Source: Chara braunii
Taxonomy: Eukaryota > Streptophyta > Charophyceae > Charales > Characeae
Reading direction: 5' to 3'
Length of the DNA stretch: 35,181 nucleotides
Assembly: GCA_003427395.1 (NCBI GenBank)
Contig: BFEA01000124.1
Location: 2,406,938 to 2,442,118, forward strand
The translations under genes were made by a program, and so were the position numbers. The notes under the pieces are model-generated. The model was not told where the DNA came from, did not search any database, and saw only the letters and a list, made by a program, of their open reading frames with translations. Positions 18,115 to 27,947 of the stretch are shown in pieces; positions within the stretch are counted from its first letter, which is position 1; each line of letters begins with the position of its first letter.

Positions 18115-18128
18115 NNNNNNNNNNNNNN
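18115..18128. other. Assembly gap (14 N)
   Basis: Runs of N separate two repeat units of the LTR; a further single N is at 18282. The real sequence length here is unknown. Confidence 0.99.
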
Positions 18129-18470
18129 CACGGGCCATCCGGGGCAACTTGGCTATTCAAACGAGGCGCCCGAGCGAAGGCTTTCTTTTTAGCGGAGCTA
18201 CACCCAGAGTCCGCCAAGGTGGCTCGAATGAAGTACCGCGATACCCGTTTCTTGACCGAAAATGGATGAGGTAACACCTCANCTCAACCGAGGTAGCCCG
18301 ACAGAAGTACCACGATAGCGGTCGCGTGAGCGCAGAAACATGAGTGGAGCAACGCCTCGACTCGACTGAGGTCGTGAACCGAAATAATCCTCGAAAAAAA
18401 GCAGGTACCGATGGAGCGGCTTAGACAAAGGAGCCCCTGAGCGCAAAGCGTGTACCCGGCGCGAGTGGCG

Positions 18471-18771
18471 AACGACGATCCCCTCCTCTCTCTCCCTCTC
18501 CTGGTCGACCTCTCTCTCTTCCTCTTACCGGCTATGGTCGCGGTCTCTATCGCTCCCTCTCTCTCCCTTTCGTCGCTCCCTCTCTCACCCCGTCTCTCCC
18601 TTTCTCTCTCTCTCTTTCCGAATATGGTCGCGTTCGCCGTCGCTCCCCCTCTCACTCCGTCTCTCTCTCTCTCTCTCTCCTCCCGACTATGGCCGCACTA
18701 GCTGTCGCTCCCCCTCTCACTCCGTCTCTCTCTCTCTCTCCTCCCGACTATGGCCGCCCTAGCCGTCGCTC

Positions 18772-18838
<67 letters not shown>
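18471..18838. repeat. CT-rich minisatellite and (TC)n run in the LTR
   Basis: About four units carry a [CT]GACTATGG[TC]CGC block (18528, 18620, 18685, 18746 region) followed by TCGCTCCCCCTCTCACTCCG and CT repeats. The zone ends in a TC run matching bases 1-88. Confidence 0.8.
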
Positions 18839-18841
<3 letters not shown>

Positions 18842-20826
18842 GCTTACGTGCGCTGTAGAGAATCGCTGAGATCCTGGCGAACACTCCCATCTCTCCTACA
18901 TCAGCCAGCTGATGCGTCCGTGCGCGCAGCCCGTCGTTGGAAGCGAGTGCGCTCGTGCGTGCGTTCTCTCTCTCGCGCCCCCGTACTCTCAATCCTCTAT
19001 AGCCAGTTTGGCCTGCCGGGCATTCTCCCCTTCCGTGCGCGTCCGAGCTCTCCCCCTCCTTCTCTATTGCCCTCCCTTTTATACTTTTTTTTGTTTTTTG
19101 TTTTTTTTTTCTCTCTCTTCCTTTCGCCTCTTCCACTGGCCGAGCCAAGTTCGAAATTTTTGGTCGAATTTTTCATTTCCCGCCTCCCTCGTATTCTTCT
19201 TCTCTCTGCCCCCGCTCAATCTCTCACTATCCACCCTCGCCCCCTTCTCCTCCAATGACATTTTCCCCTTTACTGCCACCCGGATTGGTGTCGAGTGCTT
19301 TCGCGAATTCCCGCCCCTACCTTTCTTCCTGCCTCCTTTCTCAGCTCGTTCTGCCCTTCTTGTTTTAGCGCGCGCGCATCGGATCCCAACTTTAAACGGA
19401 AATTCTTTTTGGGGGAGATCTGTATCTGCCTTTTTTTTTTGCGGGAGGCACGCCCCTTCTCCTCCAATGGCCCCTTTCCCCTCTTTGCACCCAGGATTGG
19501 TATCGAGTGCCTTCGCGAATTCTCGCCCCTGCAATTCCAACCTCTCTTCCCGCCTCTTTCCTCAGCTCGTTCTGCCTTTCTTGTTTTAGCGCGCATGCAC
19601 CGGATCTCAACTGTAAACGAAAAACTCTTTTGAAGGAGATTTTCACTTGCCCCCTTTTCCTGTCGATCCTCCTTCTCATTTCTCCGGACCAATCAGGCCT
19701 TTGCTCTCGGCTTGCCCCATACCTCTTCTTCTCGCCCACACTCACTTCGGCGTTGCTCGTCTGTTCACTAGCCAACTGCAGGTAGCCCCCTCTTTATAAA
19801 GCGGGGCCCAGATCGGTCTTGGTAGCCCATCTAGCATGGCCGTCCGGCCCTCGCGTCGGTTCTTCTTCTCAAAGTTGTCATGTGGTGGGTCCCGTCTGGT
19901 CGCTGTCACAGCTCTTTTTTGTTGAGGCCTCCCCTTTTTCCAAGGAGTCGCCATCGCCCCGGAATTCACGAAGTTGTTCCCCCCCCATCCCCAGACAGAT
20001 CTGGTCCCACGAAACTCTCCCCTTTTGTCGCGGTCACTTGCACCAAGCTCGCGACGAATTTCTCTGGACCTTATATGTCCCGCTGTTCTGCGTTAAGTTG
20101 TGTCGCGCACGACCCGTCAAGCCCGATCGTCGCTCAAAGTCAAAACCTGGGTTTTTACCAGTTGCCTTGTTCTTTCCTCGGTTCTCTCATTTTTCGAGTA
20201 TTTCCGGGTCCTTTTGCCTTCAACCCCTGCTCTCTCAATCCGCCATCGAAACTCTGAATCCACCTCGAGTCCGCTTGCGATCTTTCCTCGGCCCCTCTGG
20301 GGTCAGCCGACGGGCGAGTCAGTTCCCCCCCCCTTAGGCTTAGTTCTTCGCCGCTGGCTAGCTCGCCTCTCCTCGGTGCTTCTTTAGCTCGCCTCAGACA
20401 GTCCCGCTCGACACCTCCTTCCTTTAACCGCGGTCCTCCGGCCACGCGTAACCAGCCTTCGTCGTCCCCGGCCATAGTATTACATGCCGCCCATTGTAGT
20501 CCACCCCTGCCGCCCTTAGGTCTCCTCCTTCCGAATTCTTGATAGCCCGTCCCCAGGCTGGCCACCATCCCCCGGTTCTCCGGTTTTGGCCCTGAAAAGC
20601 CGATTTTTGGGATCCGCGCCCTCGTGCTCGCGACCAAAGTTCGGACAGTCACTCCAGCCAACCGAAGGGTTAGTATGAAGACCCGGACGCCCGAGGACAT
20701 CCTTAACCACCACGTCCACATGCATGCATACGTCAAAACCACGCAAGAACAGCAAAAAAGGGGGGAAATCGTTTCTTTTTTTTTTCAAAGAAAAAAAGCC
20801 TTCGACTGGTAGGCAGCCGCCCGACA

Positions 20827-20831
20827 CTGTG
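20827..20831. other. Candidate 5-bp target-site duplication, right copy (CTGTG)
   Basis: The 5 bp just outside the 5' LTR read CTGTG. The left partner lies outside the window, so this is a prediction only. Confidence 0.35.
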
Positions 20832-20943
20832 TCTGTGGATTCCACCCCCTCTACCCTCACACCTTCTAGAGCGTGAATGCAGTGTTTTCACCACATTCCC
20901 CAGAGAATCGCTTTGCTACCCAATGAGAATAGATTCACTATAA

Positions 20944-21272
20944 ATGTGGACGGTTGGGGAGGCTGCCAGGCGCCTCGGAGTAGTGACCGTAGTGTGGACC
21001 AATCCCACGACCATTCCACCTCAATGCCCTGGTGTCTCCGGATTCTGTCCCACCAGTGCCAAGTCAATTTCAACACGAAAGGGTTCTTCAACTTCAACAA
21101 CGACCAGGGGTGCAGTGCAGCCCACAACAGTAACACAAACTGCCCCAAACATCATTACAACCAAAACGTTTACAACAAACTCAAGCATGACAGCGGACTC
21201 ATCATCGTCAATATCTACTACAGTGATGACTGGGGAGTTTGTACGTCTGCCCTGCGCCTGTCAGGGAGGTAA
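20944..21272 (+). CDS. Ser/Thr-rich ORF ending at a splice donor; possible host exon
   Basis: The frame opens at ATG 20944 just after a stop and encodes about 108 residues. A central Ser/Thr-rich stretch (KSISTRKGSSTSTTTRG; TNSSMTADSSSSISTT) is followed by TGEFVRLPCACQGG. The sequence CAGGGAG/GTAAGT at 21269 is a strong plant-type 5' splice site, so the last codons may be the end of an exon. The Cys-x-Cys ending is reminiscent of secreted plant proteins, but no family is recognised. It begins only 118 bases from the retrotransposon end, so any upstream exon may be separated from it by the insertion. Confidence 0.3.
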
Positions 21273-22209
21273 GTGACAGTGGATGGACAAGGAGCCAAAC
21301 AAGCCTTTCGCTCTCCCTCTACACTTACCCCCCTTATTTTCTTCCCCAATGTTGCCTCCTCCCGGTCTGTGCCCCACTCTCAAGAACACGCGACTGTTCC
21401 TTCTTCTCCCGAAGTGGGGGCCGGGGAAGAGGAACGATGGTCCGCCTTTCGACGGGCAACATGATGTTCGTTGGAGCATGTTTGGGGAAAGGAGCCGAGA
21501 AAGAGTGGGGTAGATGTCAGGATCAAGGGTCATAACTCCCCCCTCCCCCGTTCAGGGATTATCATTGAATCTTGCCTCCCCTTTTTGCACGACCGTTTTG
21601 CCTGTATATCTCTATATCTATCGTAGCGGAGGGTGGGATAGTTGGTGCAACGCATATTCCTCGTCTTGATCGCCTCGTCTATATACAGTCAAAATTGCTT
21701 TCATTAGAGTTTATGTGATTGGAACTGTGATGATTTCCTTACTGCTCTTGGTCTACTATAAACACAATGTGTAAATATACTACAATTATGAAGGTTAATG
21801 AGCAGGTGTGTTGAATTTTCCCCCTCCCTGGTTTGCTAGAATGGACATGATATGATGTGATTAGTTTTAATATCACAGGAGTTTATTAGATTTTTATTAC
21901 AACTACAATTTGACTGCTATGACCGGAGTGGGACCGAGCTAAGACGATCCAAACCGTTTTGATTACCGCAGGTTAGCCTTTCACATATCCGATCAGACAT
22001 GCAGGGGTGCACAACCTTCAGGAAGTCTCTTCCGTTGATAGATAGGGATTCTGTCACGTGGCAAAAGCAGAGTAGAACCTCGTTTGAAGTGGTTGGGATT
22101 GTAATTTTGCGGGTCCTTTATGGGTTAGGCTGGCGAGGATATGCTCAATCGACCAATATACAATAATATAATATACATTATAGTATTGTTCTGTGAAATA
22201 AGAAATTAT
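21273..22209. other. Intergenic or intronic DNA, nothing recognised
   Basis: Mixed composition; short open frames on both strands without domain resemblance. From about 21540 it becomes more AT-rich. Confidence 0.5.
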
Positions 22210-22419
22210 AGGCAGTGGATGTAAAAAAAAAAAAAAACTTTCATAGAATATAAATAGATATAATAAATAGAAAAATTATTCAAATAAATATAAATCAATA
22301 TGGAGCCAAAACAGATAGAACAAGTTGCGTTATGTATTCAAGAATGTGTATAATAAACTATAGAAAACAAAAAATGAAAAGCTTCATTTTCTATTTACTT
22401 GATTGTTTTAAATTCAAGG
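22210..22419. other. AT-rich stretch with hairpin, possibly plastid-derived
   Basis: Strongly AT-rich, with a perfect 8-bp stem AAAATGAA...TTCATTTT at 22371-22390. It lies directly before the psbC fragment. The composition and hairpin resemble plastid intergenic DNA, but this is inference. Confidence 0.35.
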
Positions 22420-22660
22420 GAACCCGTAAGAGGTCCTAATGGATTAGACTTAAGTAAACTAAAAAACGATATACAACCTTGGCAAGAGAGACACTCTGCT
22501 AAATATATGACTCATGCCCCGTTAGGTTTTTTAAATTTAGTAAGTGGTGTAGCTACACAAATAAATGCAGTGAATTATATTTCTCCTCGTAGTTGGCAGC
22601 AACTTCTCATTTTGTACTTGGCTTATTTTTCTTTGTTGGTCATTTATGGCATGCAGGAGG
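22420..22660 (+). pseudogene. psbC: Plastid psbC fragment (CP43 C-terminal part) in nuclear DNA
   Basis: The translation reads [20 protein letters not shown], then [20 protein letters not shown] and [11 protein letters not shown]. After a one-base frame change near 22597 it continues [20 protein letters not shown]. This is the well-known C-terminal region of CP43, a photosystem II core antenna protein encoded by plastid DNA. Substitutions at normally invariant positions, the frameshift and the neighbouring LINE sequence show a dead nuclear insert of plastid DNA, not an active gene. Only about 80 of roughly 470 codons are present. Confidence 0.9.
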
Positions 22661-24830
22661 AGCAGGAGTTGAGACTAAGCGAGTGCAGGTACCGGAATTG
22701 TCGCCACACATTATCCCAATCATCTTGTTCTCCGCAGATGATATCACTGTTCTTATTCGAGCAACGCCTCAGAGTATGAGGGCCCTGGCATACAAAATCC
22801 ACCTTTTCTTAATGGTGACCGATATGAAAGTTAAGTGGGCGTCCAAAACAAAAGGGTGGTGGCCCCACACAGATGGAGACCTCTTTCCGAAGGAGCCACC
22901 CACCAACTAGAGACCCAAAGAAGTGACCATCCGAATATTGGGGTCAGACTACTAGCTATGGGCCCACCGACAGACCTAAAGTGATCGCCTTGTCTAAACG
23001 ACAATCCAGGCGATGGCCAAATTGAAGGACATTCACACATCGATAGTGGGACGAACCCTAACAATAAACAATGCCATCATGTCCACCATGTGGTACAAGA
23101 CCGCATTTCGGGTTCTCCTCCTGAGACAACTGACTCACCTCAAAGAAGCAATTGCAGCCTACTTATGAAGAAATGACCACGAACTAAAGAACTGCAGAAA
23201 AAGGGTAGTCTTGACCCAACTGGCCCAACCAAAAACCAAAGGAGGATCGCGGGTCATTGACCCAGAAGATGAGATTAAAACTCTCATTTTCAAACTCAGT
23301 GTCAGACTATTCATGGCAAATGGCATCCCATGGGCCCCACTAGCTCATATCCAATTGGTTAATCTGTCCCCCCCCACGTCGCACGACAGACCAGTGCACC
23401 GCCTCGTATGGCTCACAAACCCGACATGGTGCATCCCGAATACCCCGAAGGTAGTACGTCCGGTCTCCCCATCGACAGCAACAAAGTACGATGTTGCAAA
23501 CGATCCTTTTTGGGCCTCTATGCTGGCCCTTTGGAGGGACATAGGACCAGATAAAACAACACTGCTACCGTGATGACACGAAGTCTGGAGACAACCATGG
23601 TTCGGCAACCCACACATTCTGAACCCGAATGGCCAACCCTTTCTTATTAAGCAAGATTCACACTGGTTGGCAAGGACAAAAATGGGTTGCATCATTCTGT
23701 TACAGTGGGAAATTTGTTGGATGTTATGTCCGAAAGATGGAAAACAACCACCCAACACTAAAATATGTCAGAAATCGTGAAGAAAAGTTTATCACCCTAT
23801 AAGAGGTCATCCTCGTCGCCTGGATGAAAGCATTGAAACAGGGTTCGTCCATCCAGGAGGGAGGTTGGGTCCTAAACTTGCCCGACGACCCGAGGAAGAG
23901 GACAGGATACCAGGCAACGCATATGAGTCAATACTCCTAGGGGCCTGACCGTCAAGGCTTACTAGAAGTGAAGAGCTTGACAAAAAACGGTCTCGGGCAA
24001 ACCTCATTCGAGTGAGAGTAGTGGGGGATGAATCAGAAGGATGGTGGGCCTATGAGGCCCACACCCCCATATGCTCGCCCCCGTTTGATCCACAAGAGTG
24101 TCAATGGGGAGACTCCAAACCGCTATCGATTTGGAAGTATACAGTTAAGGATTGCTATAGAAAAATACGCAAGACAAGTAACACAACTGATATCATCAAG
24201 CACAGATGGCAGTGAGATTCTAATATAAAGGAAGATTCTAAAGACATGGGTCAGTTTACCAAGGTCCATTTCAGGTGGTATTGAGATCCCAAATTGAACA
24301 AAAAGGCATACTTTCTCCCATATACCCAAAGAATGAGAGCAGACCTTGAATATTGCCTCTTAGATTGTCGTATAGCAACCAGATCTGGCGCTGGTGGGCC
24401 TCGACGTGGAAATTCTTAACAATCTTGAAACTTCCTTGGAATCGACGGTGCTTTTATTGGATCACGCCGTGACACCACAAGCCACATGGACCACCTTCCA
24501 ACGTAACCTTTTTAAATACACAGGACTATAGGTCCTCATGACGATGTCGAGGGCCCGCTGCTCCCATGAATGAAAAGAACATACCTTTGGGTTTCCCCAA
24601 CCCAAACAACACATAACAAAAACCATAAGTCTAAACATCCACAAGACTTCGGGCCGCCTAAAAGACACCCTAACAACGACAACTGACAAGGAAAAAAAGG
24701 AGGAACTCATTGTAACCTTTGAACGCATATGGTTGGATCCAGAGAAAAAAATAGGATCGCTGGATAGAAATCTCAACATGCAAGGGGCACCTTGGTGGAT
24801 GAAAGACAGGAGTTGGCACAGGAACTAGTA
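22661..24830 (+). mobile_element. Degenerate LINE-like (non-LTR) reverse transcriptase remnant
   Basis: Coding-like pieces follow one another in shifting frames. The first has [20 protein letters not shown], resembling the [FY]ADD catalytic box of LINE RTs (Asp-Asp codons at 22737-22742), then [10 protein letters not shown], like the motif that follows it. Near 23040-23570 come RTLTINNAIMSTMWY, LTQLAQPKTKGGSRVIDPED and related runs, typical of the region after the RT domain in plant LINEs (PK-x-x-GG). Many stops occur. The 5' part is missing: the fragment begins directly at the psbC junction. No poly(A) tail or target-site duplication was found. Confidence 0.55.
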
Positions 24831-24895
24831 CTAGTCTCTCCCCTTGTCAATCAGTCACAACCATGACCAATACGGGACAAGGATGAAAATAATGA

Positions 24896-25436
24896 CGGGG
24901 ATGTCAACCCACCACTCCCTGACACTCTGACTCCCCATCCACCCACACCTCCTCCTCCGCCCCCCGAGATGACTATGCACTCTCTCGACTCTCCCCTACC
25001 TGACTCGCCACCTCCACCCCCCCTCCCACTCTCACTCTCACTGCCAACTTGGGCCAGCCTCACTCCTGACCAACCAACAAACACACCCCTACCAACATCC
25101 CCTCCCCCACTGAAACCGACCCCCCCTGGGAGACCCCCCCCCCACAACCCCCACCCCCCCTTTGCCCCCCCCCCTCCCCAACCCAGTGCCCCGACAAACC
25201 CGCCCCTTCCAACGTCCCCTCTCCCCCTATTACCTCCGCCCCCTTTGTCACCTCCGCCCCCCGGGGATGACCTTCTTCCCACAAACACTACCTCCCAGGC
25301 TCCTCCCCCTCGATCACCTCTGCTTCCCTGTCATAGCCTGCCACTTACATCCTCACCTCTTTCTGGGGAATCCCTCTCAGTAATGCACGGCCCGCCCTCA
25401 GTTTCTCAACTCTCAACTCTCAGCTCTCAGCTTTGA
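24896..25436. repeat. C-rich, proline-coding low-complexity tract
   Basis: Long CCCCTCCCC-type runs give a 155-codon plus-strand frame made largely of Pro, Ser, Leu and Thr. Openness is explained by composition. It may be the 3' part of the LINE remnant or an independent low-complexity tract. Confidence 0.55.
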
Positions 25437-25535
25437 AAGTTGGTTACGTGCTACTACCCCAGTCAAGACATGGTCAGGCGAACCGACCGAGAGGCAGCAG
25501 ACGAGAACCCTCCATCGCATCTGGGAAGAGAATGC

Positions 25536-26641
25536 TGCAATAACTCAACTCAAATCATGCAATAGTCGTGGGCTATGCGTCATCATTTTGGTCTAAGGGC
25601 CGGAATAGGGGTCAACGACCATGCCCAAGTCATGAAAATTGCCTTAACGAAGGCTTGCATTTGTGGGGTACCCGAGGCATGGCCTAAACCTATCCTTCAG
25701 AGGTCCAACGTGCGACAGTTGACCGTGGAAAGTCAAAGGTCAACAGCAACTTGGAAATTCAGGCTCACGAGTCAAAGTCAACATGGACCCAGTCCAGGCC
25801 ACCGATCAGACACACACACTTGGTTGTTTGCAGATATCTATCAAGAATCAAGCCCAAGAATCAAGTGGGAATCTGCAAATGTATGGGATCCAGGACATTT
25901 GCTGCGAGTCCATCTCGGCCATCGTATCTAAGAGATCATAGGCTGGTCAACCAGAGTCAACACTATATGTTGACCCAACCCCTGTTGACTGACATTATGT
26001 CTTGCATTTGCTTCTTGATGTTGGCTTAAGGTTGGCTAGACGTTGGCTTGACGTTGGCTGGACACTAGCTTGACGTCGGCTTAACACGAGCACTACGCTA
26101 ATGCGACGACGAGAGACTGCTACTGCTTGAATGTTGGCGCCTTCTGTGGCTACGGTGCCAGTTGGACACTTGATTATGATGCTGACGTGGCTCTCGCCAT
26201 ACTGTCTACGACATTGATGGGATGTTGGCGAAGAGGAGGAGGATCAAGGTTGTGAGATTGGTTGATTGTAAGGAAAGCTTACTTGTCTACGTTCGTGTCC
26301 ACATTGCGCATTTTTGTTTGCCTTCAGAGGAGTCTGCGTTGTGTGCTCCATGATGAGATTTGTTCATTGTCAGAGTGTGTAAGAGGAGACTGTCTGCTGA
26401 TGTGGCGAGCAGGGGATGCCTGCAAGAGGAGTGGGCTAGTGAGGGAGATCTATCTGCTGATTGGTGGGTATTTTGTCTTCCACCCTCTTGAGTTTCTTCT
26501 CCCTCCCATCTGCCTCTTCTTTGGTCATGAGATATGGGGCTACTTGATTATATGTACGATTTCAGAGACATTGAAACTGCTGTAAGACATTTTGTTTTAT
26601 GACATTGGCGAGTTTTCCATCTGACTGGGGGGTTCATTGCA
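25536..26641 (+). mobile_element. 5' LTR of the chromovirus
   Basis: 1106 bp, TGCAATAACT...TTCATTGCA, ending 3 nt before the primer site. It carries many GTCAAC/GTTGAC motifs (25715-25985) and a short tandem array of about 12-bp units of the ACGTTGGCTTG type (26018-26093). Confidence 0.88.
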
Positions 26642-26644
26642 ATT

Positions 26645-26656
26645 TGGTATTGGAGC
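26645..26656 (+). promoter_or_regulatory. Primer binding site, initiator tRNA-Met type, two mismatches
   Basis: TGGTATTGGAGC, against the common plant site TGGTATCAGAGC, located 3 nt after the LTR. Confidence 0.75.
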
Positions 26657-27184
26657 GATGTCCTCCACTCCACCATTATTCGTTGATTTGCACCGTATCA
26701 CACAGTGGTATCGTAATCACCTGTTTGATTGGGCGCTTCGCACACCTTGATATATCGTGTTGTTGAACACGCGTGTATTTGTTTATCGCGCACCTGACAG
26801 CTTCGTGCATGAGATTTTCTGTCGTGCGCGCATATACCTGATGATGATGATGCGGTGGACCTGACACCGTTGGCGAGATAACGCTAATGTGGCACTGGGC
26901 AATTGGCGAGATCGGGAGAAAGAGAGAGTTGTTGATATGGCTTCGGAAGTTACGCTGCCTACGTGGCATGACGAGCAAGTGCTGACACGACACCTAGTGA
27001 AGAAGCAGTGAGTTATATTGTTTGACGTGGCACTTACCAAAGTGCCGCGACTTACCTGGTGATGTGGCATCTGCGAAGAAGCAACGACACACCAGGTTGA
27101 CGCGGCATATTAAAGTTGATGTTTAGTGATCAAATACGGATTGGTCAGTCTATTGCTGCTTACGTGGTTACCAAGTACCTCCAC
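26657..27184 (+). other. Leader with repeated ACGTGGCA-like motifs
   Basis: No gene. The motif [AG][CT]GTGGCA or close variants recur near 26886, 26961, 27024, 27061, 27100 and 27161. The core ACGTGGC is a plant G-box/ABRE type sequence. Confidence 0.5.
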
Positions 27185-27337
27185 TCTTGACGGGGGTGCA
27201 GGGTGCAGGGTGCGGGGTGCGGGCTGTCTCTTATACACATCTAGATGTGTATAAGAGACAGGTCTATTGCTGCTTACGTGGTTACCAAGTACCTCCACTC
27301 TTGACGGGGGTGCAGGGTGCAGGGTGCGGGGTGCGGG
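27148..27337. other. Mate-pair junction adapter (27224-27261) between exact 76-bp copies
   Basis: The 38-nt Tn5 mosaic-end palindrome again (CTGTCTCTTATACACATCT plus its reverse complement). Bases 27148-27223 and 27262-27337 are identical, so the second copy is very probably a false duplication created with the adapter. Confidence 0.95.
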
Positions 27338-27622
27338 GGTGCAGGGTGCAGGGTGCAGGGTGCGGGGTGCAGGGTGCGGGGTGCAAGGTGCGTGGGGTGG
27401 GGGGCAGGGGCGAGGGTGGAGGAGGAGCGAGGGTAGGGGCGGGGGCAGGGCTGGGGGCAAGGATGCGGGGATGGTGGGGGCGGGGGGGCAAGGCGGGGGA
27501 GGGGGGGGGGGTGGGGCAGGGGCGGGGGTCATTTGGCGGGGCAGGGTCTGGGATCCCTTCGGCGGGGTTCGGAGGTGAAACCCCTAACCCGGCTCGCGCC
27601 CCGGGGATCCCCTCGTGACAAC
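27190..27622 (-). repeat. GC-rich dispersed repeat, copy 1 (inserted in the leader)
   Basis: It contains GGGTGCAGGGTGCAGG-type minisatellite and ends in GGTGAAACCCC...CCCCGGGGATCCCCTCGTGAC. Its reverse complement matches the start of the repeat at 35033 through GTTGTCACG, GGGGATCCCCGGGGC and GGGGTTTCACC blocks. Reading frames here are compositional. Confidence 0.75.
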
Positions 27623-27947
27623 CTTGGTTGTCTTGATCACACTAGTCGTGGCTGCGGAAGCTGAACACAGACTATAGGAAACATCATAAAAAAATTAATC
27701 TGCAAAAGTAGATATTGAAAAACTTAGATTTTGTTTCTTATTGAAATTTGTTTTTATTTCGTATTTTTTGTCATGGAAATTGAAATTTGATTGAAGTGTG
27801 GCCGTGAATTTTATAATTGTCGTTTAAAGTTTATTGTGCGACAGACATACCGGAAAAAATGACTTACCTCTGCAACGGCTTGCATGGGTCTGTCCTCACT
27901 AGATTCATTCATTTTCTCCTCTTCCATCTCGATCACCTTCTTCGCCG

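Larger units (their letters stand above)
17344..18470. repeat. Tandem units of about 370 bp in the LTR, interrupted by artefacts
   Basis: Unit 1 (17344-17722) and unit 2 (17761-18114) are nearly identical, with scattered substitutions. A third, more diverged unit runs from about 18129 to 18470 and shares AACTTGG, TCAAACGA, CGGCTTAGACAA and GCGCAAAGC blocks. An adapter separates units 1 and 2 and an N gap separates units 2 and 3, so the unit count is unreliable. Confidence 0.75.
1..20826 (-). mobile_element. Giant Ty3/gypsy LTR retrotransposon, left end cut by window
   Basis: Two direct copies of a long sequence (1-2069 and the right part of 15866-20826) bracket a minus-strand gag-protease-RT-RNase H-integrase series. 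Reading right to left, the order is LTR, tRNA-Asp primer site, 6.2-kb ORF array, gag, pol, LTR. The internal region (2070-15865) is 13.8 kb, and with two LTRs of about 4.96 kb the full element would be about 23.7 kb. Integrase follows RT/RNase H, which is the Ty3/gypsy order. No chromodomain is visible after the GPY motif, and the primer site is of the tRNA-Asp type used by the plant Athila group. The two LTRs differ by roughly 2-3% in stretches compared by eye, so insertion is not very recent. Several stops and frameshifts suggest that this copy is no longer autonomous. Confidence 0.9.
15866..20826 (-). mobile_element. 5' LTR of the giant element, about 5 kb
   Basis: The right edge is fixed by the end of identity with the left LTR (CCCGACA). 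The left edge is fixed by the primer site and by TGTCG at 15866, giving perfect 5-bp inverted ends TGTCG...CGACA. At 4961 bases it is unusually long. It contains two tandem-repeat zones (16533-17205 and 17344-18470), a CT-rich zone, an adapter artefact and an N gap, so its true length is uncertain by several hundred bases. Transcription should start in it on the minus strand. Confidence 0.85.

Noticed and set aside
24969-25436. 155-codon proline-rich ORF as an extensin-like gene
   Set aside because: No signal peptide, no regular SPPPP repeats, and the reverse strand is equally open; low-complexity C-rich DNA explains it.
27110-27618. Pro-rich and Gly-rich ORFs on both strands around the second adapter
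   Set aside because: They contain adapter translation and otherwise derive from a GC-rich minisatellite.
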